In this document: positions 7,273 to 14,734 of the stretch, piece by piece
Layout: the number at the start of each line of letters is the position of its first letter
Position numbering within the stretch: the stretch's first letter is position 1
Assembly (NCBI GenBank): GCA_964520975.1
Contig: CAZFPA010000037.1
Location: 1-20,443, forward strand
Direction: 5' to 3'
Source of the DNA: CAZFPA01 sp964520975
GTDB lineage: Bacteria; Bacillota; Negativicutes; Selenomonadales; Selenomonadaceae
Length of the DNA: 20,443 bases
Made by a program: the position numbers and the translations under genes
Notes under the pieces: generated by a model
What the model was told of the DNA's origin: nothing
The model's database searches: none
What the model saw: only the letters and a program-made list of their open reading frames with translations

Positions 7273-8397
7273 ATGAAGGAAAAACGTATTTACTTTTTAG
7301 ACAATCTGAAATCCGTAATCATTTTAACCGTAATTTTTTTCCATGCGTCTCTTACCTATAAAATCGATGCGCCGGTCTGGTGGTATGTGCTTGATACAAA
7401 ACGGGTGCTCATGGCCGATATTTTCCATGTATGGGCGGATGTGTTCATCATGACCATCATGTTTTTCATTTCGGGTTATTTCGCCCTGCGGTCATTGGAG
7501 CGCCATTCGCCGGGAAGTTTTTGGAAGGGAAAATGGCTGCGAATCGGCCTGCCCTGGATTGTAGGCACATTACTGCTGGCACCGCATGTATCCTATATCA
7601 TGGTGGCCAGCCGGGGCATGGAGATTCCCTCCTATATTGAATTCTACCGCACCATGTTCCTGGGCATCTGCTATCAGCAGTCCCAGTATTGGTACCTGGG
7701 GGCCCTGATGGCACTGTATCTGATACTGGCGGTGATTTGCCGGGTACAGCCCAGGTTTTTGCAGGCTGCGGCTGGCAGCAGCCCATCCAAAGGGCTCCTG
7801 TGGCTGTTATGGCTGCTGGGAGCAGCGGGAATCTGGCTCATCAACCAGGTATATACGGATGATACCTGGACCTATTATCTGGCCTATATCCTGCAGCTGC
7901 AGCCGACCCGGGTGCCGATGTATGTGATATATTTCTTTCTGGGGGCTTATGCCTATCGGCAGCGCTGGTTCACCGAGGCCGGCTACATTCCGAGCTGCCG
8001 ACGCTGGGTGCCCGCTTTTCTGGTATTGTCAGCTGTCTATGTCTGGATGAAGATCGGGCTGGCAGCACAGCTGGATCCGGCAGCATTCACAGCAGTCAAT
8101 GCCCTGCTGCATTCCCTGTTCTGCCTGGTTGCTGTATTTACACTGCTCAGCGTGTTCCAGCGCTTTTTTTCGGGCACAGGGCGCCATTGGGCAGAGCTGG
8201 CGATGCTTTCCTATCCTATTTATTTTGCCCATCAGAATATCGTGCAGGAGATGGCCTGGCTGGTGCGCCCGCTGGAGACCAATGCCTTTGTAAAGTATTT
8301 TATCGTTTGCGGGGCTTCGCTTGTGCTATGCTATCTGGTGAGCCGGTATTTCCTCATCTATCTGGCACCCTTTCGCACCGGACAGAGAAAAAAATAA
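7273..8397 (+). CDS. Integral-membrane acyltransferase (acyltransferase-3 / OafA-OpgC type)
   Basis: A 374-residue protein with about ten hydrophobic segments. The N-terminus, IYFLDNLKSVIILTV followed by FFHAS (His24), matches the acyltransferase-3 family, in which an N-terminal Arg/Asp and the His in the first membrane helix are typical. YWYLGALMALYL near residues 139-150 and the FFLGAYAYR segment near 222-230 resemble the OpgC/MdoC branch. Such enzymes move acetyl, succinyl or similar groups from a cytoplasmic donor to extracellular polysaccharides, lipids or other acceptors. The acceptor here is unknown. GAGAGG overlaps the stop of the MATE-HATPase gene and gives good spacing to the ATG, so the two genes are translationally close and surely co-transcribed. 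A two-way terminator follows immediately. Confidence 0.88.
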   Translation: MKEKRIYFLDNLKSVIILTVIFFHASLTYKIDAPVWWYVLDTKRVLMADIFHVWADVFIMTIMFFISGYFALRSLERHSPGSFWKGKWLRIGLPWIVGTLLLAPHVSYIMVASRGMEIPSYIEFYRTMFLGICYQQSQYWYLGALMALYLILAVICRVQPRFLQAAAGSSPSKGLLWLLWLLGAAGIWLINQVYTDDTWTYYLAYILQLQPTRVPMYVIYFFLGAYAYRQRWFTEAGYIPSCRRWVPAFLVLSAVYVWMKIGLAAQLDPAAFTAVNALLHSLFCLVAVFTLLSVFQRFFSGTGRHWAELAMLSYPIYFAHQNIVQEMAWLVRPLETNAFVKYFIVCGASLVLCYLVSRYFLIYLAPFRTGQRKK

Positions 8398-8414
8398 AGA
8401 AAAAACGACCATAA

Positions 8415-8450
8415 AAAAATCCCGGCGGATTGAATTCTGCCGGGATTTTT
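8415..8450. terminator. Two-way rho-independent terminator
   Basis: A perfect 12-bp stem: AAAAATCCCGGC (8415-8426) with GCCGGGATTTTT (8439-8450), loop of 12 bases. It sits between the stop of the acyltransferase (+) and the stop of the cysteine-rich protein (-) and has A and T tracts on both sides, so it can serve both. Confidence 0.92.
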
Positions 8451-8452
8451 CT

Positions 8453-8662
8453 TTAATGGACCTCGAAGGGGGAGCGAAAAGCCATGGTGATGTCCCGGAT
8501 TTCGCATTCACCTTCGATGTAGGGACGATACATTTCGTAGGGATCGCCTGCGCCCAGGGCACAGCCGGAGCAGGTTTCGCAGCCATCGACGCAGCCCAGG
8601 CTGTGCCGTACGATTTCCTCGCGTTCCTTTTTCGTGGTATCTTTGATAAGCAGACTTTTCAT
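8453..8662 (-). CDS. Small cysteine-rich protein, possible metal or Fe-S binding
   Basis: A 69-residue protein with five cysteines: Cys24, 28, 31 and 34 in C-x3-C-x2-C-x2-C, plus Cys53. The opening MKSLLIKDTTKKEREEIV and the tyrosine-containing EMYRPYIEGECEIRDI segment resemble a family of small anaerobe proteins of unknown function that start with nearly the same words and carry a short cysteine cluster. I recall such entries being labelled as PurH-like, a label I would not trust. No signal peptide is visible. The ATG is preceded by AAAGGAGT at good spacing, so this is a real gene. It lies 57 bases downstream of patB on the same strand and ahead of a strong terminator, so it could be the last gene of the transsulfuration operon. 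Metal or cluster binding is an inference from the cysteine spacing. Confidence 0.8.
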   Translation of the reverse strand: MKSLLIKDTTKKEREEIVRHSLGCVDGCETCSGCALGAGDPYEMYRPYIEGECEIRDITMAFRSPFEVH

Positions 8663-8719
8663 GATGTGAGACTCCTTTCGGAAGCAGTTTCTTTTATTCT
8701 ACATCATTCTGCTATGGAT

Positions 8720-9907
8720 TTACAGGGCGGATTTTTTCGAAAAAGCGCTTTGTAGGCGCTGCAGACCAGCTTGCAGCGTGCTCCAGGGGCAGGCCGCATT
8801 GATGCGCTGAAAGCCCTGGCCCTCTGGTCCGAAAATCGATCCGCGGTCCAGCCAGAGCCGGGCTTTTTCCCGAATGCGGCGGTCCAGTTCATCGTCCGTG
8901 AGGCCGCAGCGGGAAAAATCCAGCCAGAGCAGATAGGTTCCCTCGGGTTCGATCAGTCGAACCTGGGGGATTTCTTTTTGCAGGAACTCCCTGGTGCGGC
9001 GGATATTTTCATCGAGATAGGCATTGAGCGCCTTCAGCCAGTCGGCACCATAGGTGTAGGCGGCCTGGCTTGCAAAGAGCCCCAGGGCATTGGGCTGGCT
9101 GTAGCCGACAGCGTTGATTTCGCGGCGCAGTTGGCGGCGGAGATCGGGATTTTCCACAAAGATGTTGGAGAGCTGCAGACCGGCCAGGTTGAAGGTCTTG
9201 CTGGGAGCGGTGCAGGTGATGGTACGGGCTGCGGCCGCAGGGGACAGGGAGGCGAATACCGTGTGCGGGTGGTCCGGCCGGGTGAATTCATGGTGGATCT
9301 CATCGGCTACGACGAGCACCGCATGGCGCTGGCAAATCTCATGGATGGCTTCGAGTTCCTCGCGCCGCCAGACGCGTCCTGTCGGATTCTGCGGGCTGCA
9401 GAGCAGGAAGAGCTTTACCTTGTGCTGGATAATTTGCTGCTCAAAATCGGCAAAGTCGATTTCATAACGGCCGTTTTTCAGGATCAGGGAGCTGTTTACC
9501 AGTGTGCGGCCATTCGCTTCAATGGCGGCGCTGAAAGGATAATAAACAGGCTGTTGTATCAGGACGGCCTCACCGGGTCTGGTGAAAGCACGGATGCAGG
9601 CACTGATGGCAAATACGACACCGGGCGTGAAGAGAAGTGAGGCGCTGCCTGGTGCCCATTGATGGTGGGCGCGCATCCAGGCCTGCAGGGCCTGCATGTA
9701 ATCGGCCTTGGCGTCTGTATAGCCAAAGATGCCGTGCCGGCTGCGGCGTACCAGCTCGTCAATGACCGCCGGCGGCGTCGGGAAGTCCATATCAGCCACC
9801 CAGAAGGGCATTACATCTGGATGCTGGCCCCGCTCAACGGCGAAGTCGTATTTGAGGCTGTTGGTGTTGGTGCGATCCGTGATTTTGTCAAAATCAAAGG
9901 TGGTCAT
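8720..9907 (-). CDS. patB: PatB/MalY-type PLP-dependent C-S lyase (cystathionine beta-lyase)
   Basis: A 395-residue fold-type I aminotransferase-class protein. The opening FDFDKITDRTNTNSLKYD, VMPFWVADMDF (32-42), HGIFGYT (58-64), SPQNPTGRVW (171-180) and the PLP lysine in SKTFNLAGLQ (Lys237) are hallmarks of the MalY/PatB group. These enzymes cleave cystathionine to homocysteine, pyruvate and ammonia, and also act on cysteine and S-substituted cysteines. An ATG at 9916 is in frame, but the ribosome binding site AGAGAGG directly abuts it, whereas the ATG at 9907 sits nine bases after it and begins at the conserved N-terminus; I prefer 9907. It starts 14 bases after the upstream cystathionine-enzyme gene, so the two are co-transcribed. 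Length and motifs are complete. Confidence 0.93.
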   Translation of the reverse strand: MTTFDFDKITDRTNTNSLKYDFAVERGQHPDVMPFWVADMDFPTPPAVIDELVRRSRHGIFGYTDAKADYMQALQAWMRAHHQWAPGSASLLFTPGVVFAISACIRAFTRPGEAVLIQQPVYYPFSAAIEANGRTLVNSSLILKNGRYEIDFADFEQQIIQHKVKLFLLCSPQNPTGRVWRREELEAIHEICQRHAVLVVADEIHHEFTRPDHPHTVFASLSPAAAARTITCTAPSKTFNLAGLQLSNIFVENPDLRRQLRREINAVGYSQPNALGLFASQAAYTYGADWLKALNAYLDENIRRTREFLQKEIPQVRLIEPEGTYLLWLDFSRCGLTDDELDRRIREKARLWLDRGSIFGPEGQGFQRINAACPWSTLQAGLQRLQSAFSKKSAL

Positions 9908-9921
9908 GGAAATCATCCTCT

Positions 9922-11064
9922 CTAGTATTCCTGCAGAGCCTGGGCGAGATCGGCAATGAGGTCCGCCGGGGCCTCGATGCCAACGGAAAGGCGCAGCAGG
10001 CAGTCGTTCACGCCGGAACGGGCCAAAAGCTCGGCAGGGGATTCCTTGTGTGTCTGTTCAATGGGATAGGTGAGCAGGGTTTCCACGCCCCCCAGGCTTT
10101 CCGCAAAATAGATGAGCTGCAGTCGGCCGAGCATCGCCTGCGCCAGGGCAGCCGAGGTTACCTTGAAGGAAAGCATACCTCCATCGCCTGTGGCCTGCCT
10201 GTGCTGGAGCGCAAAACCCGGATGCCCGGGGAGACCGGGGTAATATACCTGTGTGACGGCTGGCTGTCGCTGGAGCCAATGCGCAATTTCCAGCGCATTG
10301 GCCGCCTGGCGTTCTACCCGCAGCCCCAGAGTCTTGATGCTGCGCAGCATCAGCCAACTGTCGAAGGGCCCCAGGCTTGCCCCCTCTGATTTGTAGATGA
10401 GATCCAGGGGCTCAATGAGTGCAGGCAGGTCGCGGCTGACGATGAAGCCGGCGACAACATCGTTGTGGCCGCAGAGATATTTTGTGCCGCTGTAGACCAC
10501 GAGGTCGGCGCCGAGCGTGAGCGGCTGCTGGAAATGCGGCGACAAAAAAGTATTGTCGACGATGAGTATAGCATGCTGTGCATGGGCCAGAGCCGCCAGG
10601 GAGCGGATATCACTGATTTTCATCATGGGATTGGAAGGCGTCTCGATGAAGATGCCGCGAGTTTCGGGGCGAATGTGCTGCCGGACCAGTTCCGGTTCCG
10701 CGGTATCTACGTATTCAAAAGTAATGCCGTAGCGGCTGTAGACCTGATTGCAGAGGCGCGCGGTCCCGCCGTAGAGATCTTCGGAGAGCAGCACGTGATC
10801 GCCGGGGACAAAGAGCTTCAACAGGGCACCAATGGCAGCCATGCCGGAGGAAAAGGCCCAACATCGGCGGCCACCGTCCAGCAGCGCCAGCGTCTTTTCA
10901 AGCTCCTCGCGGGTCGGGTTCAGGACGCGGCTGTAATCGTAGCCGGTGCTCTGCTGGAAGCCGGGATGACGGAAGGTGGCCGTCTGATAGATAGGCTGGC
11001 TGATGGCGCCGGTCCGTTCCTCATATCCCTGATGTCCATGTACCTGTAACGTGGTTTTTTCCAT
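9922..11064 (-). CDS. Cystathionine gamma-synthase/gamma-lyase family PLP enzyme
   Basis: A 380-residue Cys/Met-metabolism PLP enzyme. Key motifs are YSRVLNPTREELE (44-56), FSSGMAAI (71-78), the PLP-binding VDNTF (169-173), the Schiff-base lysine in YSGTKYLCGH (Lys195) and ESLGGVETLLTYP near 325-337. The family includes cystathionine gamma-synthase (MetB), cystathionine gamma-lyase (MccB/CTH) and O-acylhomoserine sulfhydrylases; sequence reading alone does not fix the activity. Pairing with patB fits either forward transsulfuration (cysteine to homocysteine) or breakdown of sulfur amino acids. The start at 11064 is set by AAGGAGGAGG seven to sixteen bases upstream; a longer in-frame start at 11121 has no binding site. 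It is first in a leftward operon driven by a consensus promoter at 11180-11208. Confidence 0.92.
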   Translation of the reverse strand: MEKTTLQVHGHQGYEERTGAISQPIYQTATFRHPGFQQSTGYDYSRVLNPTREELEKTLALLDGGRRCWAFSSGMAAIGALLKLFVPGDHVLLSEDLYGGTARLCNQVYSRYGITFEYVDTAEPELVRQHIRPETRGIFIETPSNPMMKISDIRSLAALAHAQHAILIVDNTFLSPHFQQPLTLGADLVVYSGTKYLCGHNDVVAGFIVSRDLPALIEPLDLIYKSEGASLGPFDSWLMLRSIKTLGLRVERQAANALEIAHWLQRQPAVTQVYYPGLPGHPGFALQHRQATGDGGMLSFKVTSAALAQAMLGRLQLIYFAESLGGVETLLTYPIEQTHKESPAELLARSGVNDCLLRLSVGIEAPADLIADLAQALQEY

Positions 11065-11142
11065 ATAGATATTCCTCCTCCTTGTTGCAGCTGCCTTTTG
11101 GCAATGCTGTATGCAGCGCACGCTCTATCTGAGGGATACTTC

Positions 11143-11167
11143 ATATCATATATGAAAAGTATGATAT
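11143..11167. promoter_or_regulatory. Palindromic candidate operator downstream of the leftward promoter
   Basis: Perfect 8-bp inverted repeat ATATCATA (11143-11150) / TATGATAT (11160-11167) with a 9-base spacer, 13 bases past the leftward -10 box, so covering the start of the transcript. It contains TATGAAAAGTATG (11151-11163), which is repeated exactly at 11329-11341 and, inverted with two free positions, at 11265-11277. Position and repetition suggest a repressor or activator site; the regulator is not in this window. Confidence 0.6.
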
Positions 11168-11179
11168 AGCGTTATCGAC

Positions 11180-11208
11180 ATTATACGTGCGCCTGGGAAC
11201 TTTGTCAA
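11180..11208 (-). promoter_or_regulatory. Consensus sigma-70-type promoter for the cystathionine enzyme/patB operon
   Basis: Read on the minus strand: TTGACA (11208-11203), 17-base spacer, TATAAT (11185-11180). Both hexamers match the consensus perfectly, and the transcript would start near 11173, giving a leader of about 110 bases before the ATG at 11064. Confidence 0.88.
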
Positions 11209-11264
11209 TAAAAGAAGAGCGAGTTTCTTTATTGCAAGGGAAACAATTGTGTTTTTACAAAATT

Positions 11265-11297
11265 CATACTTGACATACTAAAAAACTATGGTATTAT
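11265..11297 (+). promoter_or_regulatory. Promoter of the methyltransferase/ABC transporter operon with overlapping motif
   Basis: TTGACA (11270-11275), 16-base spacer, TATTAT (11292-11297). A copy of the 13-bp motif CATACTT-N2-CATA (11265-11277) overlaps the -35 box, so a protein bound there would compete with RNA polymerase. Leader to the ATG at 11402 is about 100 bases. Confidence 0.8.
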
Positions 11298-11328
11298 TAT
11301 GGACAAAGCATTTACAAAGAAAAACATA

Positions 11329-11341
11329 TATGAAAAGTATG
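11329..11341 (-). promoter_or_regulatory. Third copy of the 13-bp motif in the rightward leader
   Basis: TATGAAAAGTATG, part of an exact 17-bp direct repeat (CATATATGAAAAGTATG at 11147-11163 and 11325-11341). It lies about 30 bases downstream of the rightward -10 box. On the minus strand it reads CATACTT-TT-CATA, matching the copy at 11265-11277. Confidence 0.55.
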
Positions 11342-11401
11342 CTTTTAAGCGATGCCGCAGTATCTGGAAGAAACGGCATACAGGATAGGGAGGAATGCTA
11401 T

Positions 11402-12403
11402 ATGGCACAGACAAAAAAGGAACTGGTACAGGCAGCTTTGGAACAGAAGGCGGTGGACCGGGTACCGGTGGGGTTTTGGTTCCATTTTCTGGCGGACCCG
11501 GAAAAGCAGGATGCGCTTGCGGACCCGCAGAAGGCTGCGGCGAATATCGCCGGGCATCGCCGCTTTTATGAGGATTTTCAACCGGATTTTGTAAAGATCA
11601 TGAGCGATGGTTATTTCGGCTATCCGCATCCAGGACTGGCCAGGGTGAAAACGGCCGCGGATCTGGGCCGGCTGGAACCATTGGGAGACCGGCATCCCTG
11701 GATTGACGCCCAGGTGCAGCTCGTACAGCGCCTGCAGCAGATTTTTGGCGCGGAGGTGCTGAGCTTCTATAATATTTTTGCTCCCGCCCGGGTGCTGGAG
11801 TGGTCACTGCCTGCGTATACAAAAGAATTGCTGGGGGATTTCATTCAGCAGGATAAGGCGGCCGTAAAGCGGGGGCTGGGAGCCATTGCCCAGGATATTG
11901 CGGCGCTGTCCCGGCGGTTGATTCAGGAGGGCGGTGCCACTGGTATTTATTTCAGCGTACAGAATATCGCGGATGTGCGCATTGACCGGAAAGCTTATGC
12001 GGAGGTGTTTGCCCCGGGAGAGCAGTTTATTCTGCAGACGGCCAATAAGGCCAGCCGGTACAATATCCTCCATATCTGCGGCTATGAGGGGCATCATAAC
12101 GATCTGCACTGGTATGAGGACTATGAGGCGGCAGCCTATAACTGGGCGGTGGCGGTAGAACAGCTGCCGCTGGAAAAAGGCCGGGAAATCTTCCATGGCC
12201 GGACGGTGCTGGGCGGCTTTGCCAATACGGCTGCGGGCATCCTTTCTGCCGGTGATGAAAACGCCATCAAGGCAGAAACCCATAGGCTGCTGGCTGCGGC
12301 TGGCAGCCAGGGGGTAATCCTTGGCGCGGACTGCACGGTGCCGGGCGATATTCCCTTCCGTCATCTGGAATGGGTACGTGAGGCTGCGGCTGAGCAGCTG
12401 TAA
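11402..12403 (+). CDS. UroD-fold protein, probable zinc-dependent methyltransferase (MtaA/MtbA-like)
   Basis: A 333-residue member of the uroporphyrinogen decarboxylase superfamily. That superfamily includes true heme-pathway UroD and zinc methyltransferases such as MtaA/MtbA that move methyl groups to thiols. Here HICG (His224, Cys226) and GADCTVPGDIP (Cys311) reproduce the H-x-C ... C zinc ligand pattern of the methyltransferases, which UroD lacks. N-terminal VPVGFWFHF (21-29) and FVKIMSDG (63-70) are shared with a group of uncharacterised Firmicutes homologues. The ATG at 11402 follows GGGAGG (11388-11393) at good spacing; upstream in-frame ATGs lack a binding site. It heads an operon with an amino-acid importer, not heme genes, which supports a role in sulfur or methyl metabolism. 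The methyl donor and acceptor are unknown. Confidence 0.85.
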   Translation: MAQTKKELVQAALEQKAVDRVPVGFWFHFLADPEKQDALADPQKAAANIAGHRRFYEDFQPDFVKIMSDGYFGYPHPGLARVKTAADLGRLEPLGDRHPWIDAQVQLVQRLQQIFGAEVLSFYNIFAPARVLEWSLPAYTKELLGDFIQQDKAAVKRGLGAIAQDIAALSRRLIQEGGATGIYFSVQNIADVRIDRKAYAEVFAPGEQFILQTANKASRYNILHICGYEGHHNDLHWYEDYEAAAYNWAVAVEQLPLEKGREIFHGRTVLGGFANTAAGILSAGDENAIKAETHRLLAAAGSQGVILGADCTVPGDIPFRHLEWVREAAAEQL

Positions 12404-12429
12404 ATGAGAAGAAGAGGAGAGTGGAGTAT

Positions 12430-13281
12430 ATGAAGCTGGGAAAAGCAAAGAAAATTTTAGGACTTATTTTAGCGGTTATGGTAGCAGCAGGAGCTGCGGG
12501 CTGCGGCAAGCAGGCGGCAAAAGATGGCGATGGCGCCAGGGTTGTGCGCATTGCGCATACCCAGGCCTATGTGCCCTATGATTTTGTGAATGAACAGGGG
12601 GAATCCGATGGCTTTGAGGTGGCGGTGATGCAGGAGGTGGCCAAGCTTTTGCCGCAGTATAAATTCGAGTTCGTGCCTACCTCAGACGATGATCTGCTCA
12701 TCGGTGTGCAGTCGGGAAAATACGATGCCGGCACCAAGGGGGCCTGGTATACAGAGCAGCGCAAGGATAAGTTCATCTTCCCGAAGGAGCCGATTTCAGC
12801 CAGCATCATCGGGCTGACCTTCCGCAAGGAAAATGCGGGGCAGATCAAGGATATGGAATCCTTTGCAAAGTTCAGCGGCAAGCTGGTGCCTATTGCGCCG
12901 CAGAACGCCCAGTATAATGTGGTGGAGGGCTTCAATAAGGAGCATGGGGATACGCCGGTGAAGCTGGTGTCCTCGGAGGAGTTCAATCTGGCCGATGCCT
13001 ATACCTGGGTGCTGGAGGGGCGCTATGATGCCTATCTGGATATTGAGCTGAGCTATAAGAACAACGTGGAAAAGGAGAGCGGGGCCTATCACCAGTTTGC
13101 GGACAAGCTGAGCTATGTACGTTATAAGGCGATTCCGACCTATCCGCTTTTCAACAAGAAGGATAAGCAGTTCGCGGAGGATTATGATAAGGCCATCAAG
13201 CAGCTGAAGGAAAATGGCACCTTCCAGGAACTGGAGCAGAAGTATTTTGGCGAGGACGTTTTCCAGTACGTCAAGGACTGA
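12430..13281 (+). CDS. Polar amino-acid ABC transporter substrate-binding lipoprotein (cystine/sulfur amino-acid type)
   Basis: A 283-residue extracellular solute-binding protein, family 3. It has a lipoprotein signal (residues 1-24, lipobox AAGC with Cys25) and the ligand-binding start RIAHTQAYVPYDFVNEQG, with GFEVAVMQEVAK marking the first lobe. GVQSGKYDAG and GRYDAYLDIE are the usual hinge-side segments. It would capture an amino acid outside the membrane and deliver it to the two permeases that follow. Resemblance to the Tcy cystine/S-methylcysteine binding proteins is my judgement; the ligand is not proven. GTG at 12421 is in frame, but AGGAG at 12414-12418 gives workable spacing only to the ATG at 12430. 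The gene starts 26 bases after the methyltransferase stop. Confidence 0.92.
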   Translation: MKLGKAKKILGLILAVMVAAGAAGCGKQAAKDGDGARVVRIAHTQAYVPYDFVNEQGESDGFEVAVMQEVAKLLPQYKFEFVPTSDDDLLIGVQSGKYDAGTKGAWYTEQRKDKFIFPKEPISASIIGLTFRKENAGQIKDMESFAKFSGKLVPIAPQNAQYNVVEGFNKEHGDTPVKLVSSEEFNLADAYTWVLEGRYDAYLDIELSYKNNVEKESGAYHQFADKLSYVRYKAIPTYPLFNKKDKQFAEDYDKAIKQLKENGTFQELEQKYFGEDVFQYVKD

Positions 13282-13298
13282 GCAAAGGGGGGATTGTT

Positions 13299-14003
13299 AT
13301 GGAATGGCGGCCATTTTCACCGGAATATCTGCTGGAGGTGCTGCCGGTGCTGCTTCCCTTCCTGGGAGTGACGCTGACCGTCACAGTGGGAACCATTGTC
13401 TTTGGTTCTTTGCTGGGCGGGCTGCTGGCCTGGGCGGGGAAGAGCCGCTCCCGTCTCCTGGCGGTGCTGTCCCGCGTGTATATCTACATCATCCGCTGTA
13501 CGCCTTCCATTGTACTGCTGTTCATTGTGTTCTACGGGCTGCCGAAGTTCTGCCTGGAGGTGCTGGAAACAGATATCAATGCGTATGATAAGATTTTTTT
13601 TGTACTGGTGAGCTTTACGCTGCTGTTTGCGGCGCCGATATCCGAGGTCATGCGTTCTGCCTGGGAGGCTATTGACCGGGGCCAGTATGAGGCAGCGGTA
13701 AGCATCGGTTTATCGCCGGGCCAGGCGTTTTTCCACATCGTGCTGCCACAGGCGGCTGTGGTGGCGTTGCCGAATTTCGGCAATGCAGTCATCAATCTCA
13801 TGAAGGAAGGGGCCCTGGCCTATACGATCGGGCTGGTGGATATGATCGGCAAGGGACAGCTCATTATTTCCCATAATTATGGAGCGTATGCACTGGAGAC
13901 TTATCTTGCGCTGGCCGCAATATATCTGGTTTTGACCGTGGGGGTAGAAAAGCTTTGCCGTTATCTGGAGCGCAGCTTTTCACCACCGCGCTCCGCAGCC
14001 TGA
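13299..14003 (+). CDS. Amino-acid ABC transporter permease (first subunit)
   Basis: A 234-residue membrane permease of the His/Glu/Gln/Arg type. Several hydrophobic helices are visible; RCTPSIVLLF (66-75) corresponds to the RGTPxxVQ motif of the family, and residues 131-151 (EAAVSIGLSPGQAFFHIVLPQ, as a span) are the EAA loop that contacts the ATPase. AAAGGGGGGA at 13284-13293 is a strong ribosome binding site for this ATG, 17 bases after the lipoprotein stop. It is paired with a second, different permease, so the channel is a heterodimer as in TcyL/TcyM systems. Complete length. Confidence 0.92.
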   Translation: MEWRPFSPEYLLEVLPVLLPFLGVTLTVTVGTIVFGSLLGGLLAWAGKSRSRLLAVLSRVYIYIIRCTPSIVLLFIVFYGLPKFCLEVLETDINAYDKIFFVLVSFTLLFAAPISEVMRSAWEAIDRGQYEAAVSIGLSPGQAFFHIVLPQAAVVALPNFGNAVINLMKEGALAYTIGLVDMIGKGQLIISHNYGAYALETYLALAAIYLVLTVGVEKLCRYLERSFSPPRSAA

Positions 14004-14015
14004 GGAGGCAGGAAA

Positions 14016-14732
14016 ATGGAACTTGATTATGATTTTTTAGCCACAACGTTTCTGCTGGTGCTCACTGCGGTGCCGGTGACTTTGAAGCTTACCGCTGTAT
14101 CGCTGCTGTTCTCGGCGCCCTTTGCCTTTGGCATCGCGCTGCTGCGGCGGCAGGCGCCCGGTCTGCTGCCGCGTCTGGCGGCGGCCTATGTCACGTTTAT
14201 GCGCGGTACGCCTATGGTGCTGCAGATTCTGATGATCTACAGTCTGCTGCCCAGCCTGCTGAACGCTTTGTCCCAGACATTGCAGCTGGAGCTGGATGTG
14301 TTTTCGCTGGACCCGATCTGGTATGCCTATGCGGTATTTACGCTGAATACCACCGCGCTGTTTTCCGAGGTGCTCCGTTCCGGGCTGGGCAGCGTGGCCG
14401 ATGGACAATTGGAGGCTGCATTGTGTGCGGGCTTGACGAAGCCGCAGGCTTATATCCATATTATCCTGCCGCAGGCTATGACGGCGGCAATGCCGAATAT
14501 CTGCAACTTGACGGTTAATCTCATCAAGGGAACGTCCCTGGCTTTTTTGATGACCGTGAAGGACATGACGGCTTCGGCCAAGGTAGCCGCTTCTTATGGC
14601 TATAATTATATTGAAGCCTATATGGATGTATTGGCAGGGTATATCATCGTGTGCTCTATCGTGCAGGCAATTTTTTATTTTGCGGAGCAGCATGTGGGAC
14701 GGTATCGGCTGTCCCGGGGAAAGCAGGTGTGA
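14016..14732 (+). CDS. Amino-acid ABC transporter permease (second subunit)
   Basis: A 238-residue permease of the same family as its upstream neighbour, with RGTPMVLQ (63-70) and the EAA loop starting at LEAALCAGL (132-140) and ending LPQA (151-154). The two permeases are clearly diverged paralogues. The ribosome binding site GAGGAGG overlaps the stop of the previous gene, so translation is probably coupled. The ATP-binding subunit gene begins two bases after this stop. Substrate is unknown but the locus context points to a sulfur amino acid. Confidence 0.92.
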   Translation: MELDYDFLATTFLLVLTAVPVTLKLTAVSLLFSAPFAFGIALLRRQAPGLLPRLAAAYVTFMRGTPMVLQILMIYSLLPSLLNALSQTLQLELDVFSLDPIWYAYAVFTLNTTALFSEVLRSGLGSVADGQLEAALCAGLTKPQAYIHIILPQAMTAAMPNICNLTVNLIKGTSLAFLMTVKDMTASAKVAASYGYNYIEAYMDVLAGYIIVCSIVQAIFYFAEQHVGRYRLSRGKQV

Positions 14733-14734
14733 AT

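Noticed and set aside
11065..11401. SAM (S-box) or T-box riboswitch before the sulfur operons
   Set aside because: I looked in both leaders for the conserved S-box and T-box sequence blocks and did not see them; only promoters, repeats and a small hairpin are present.
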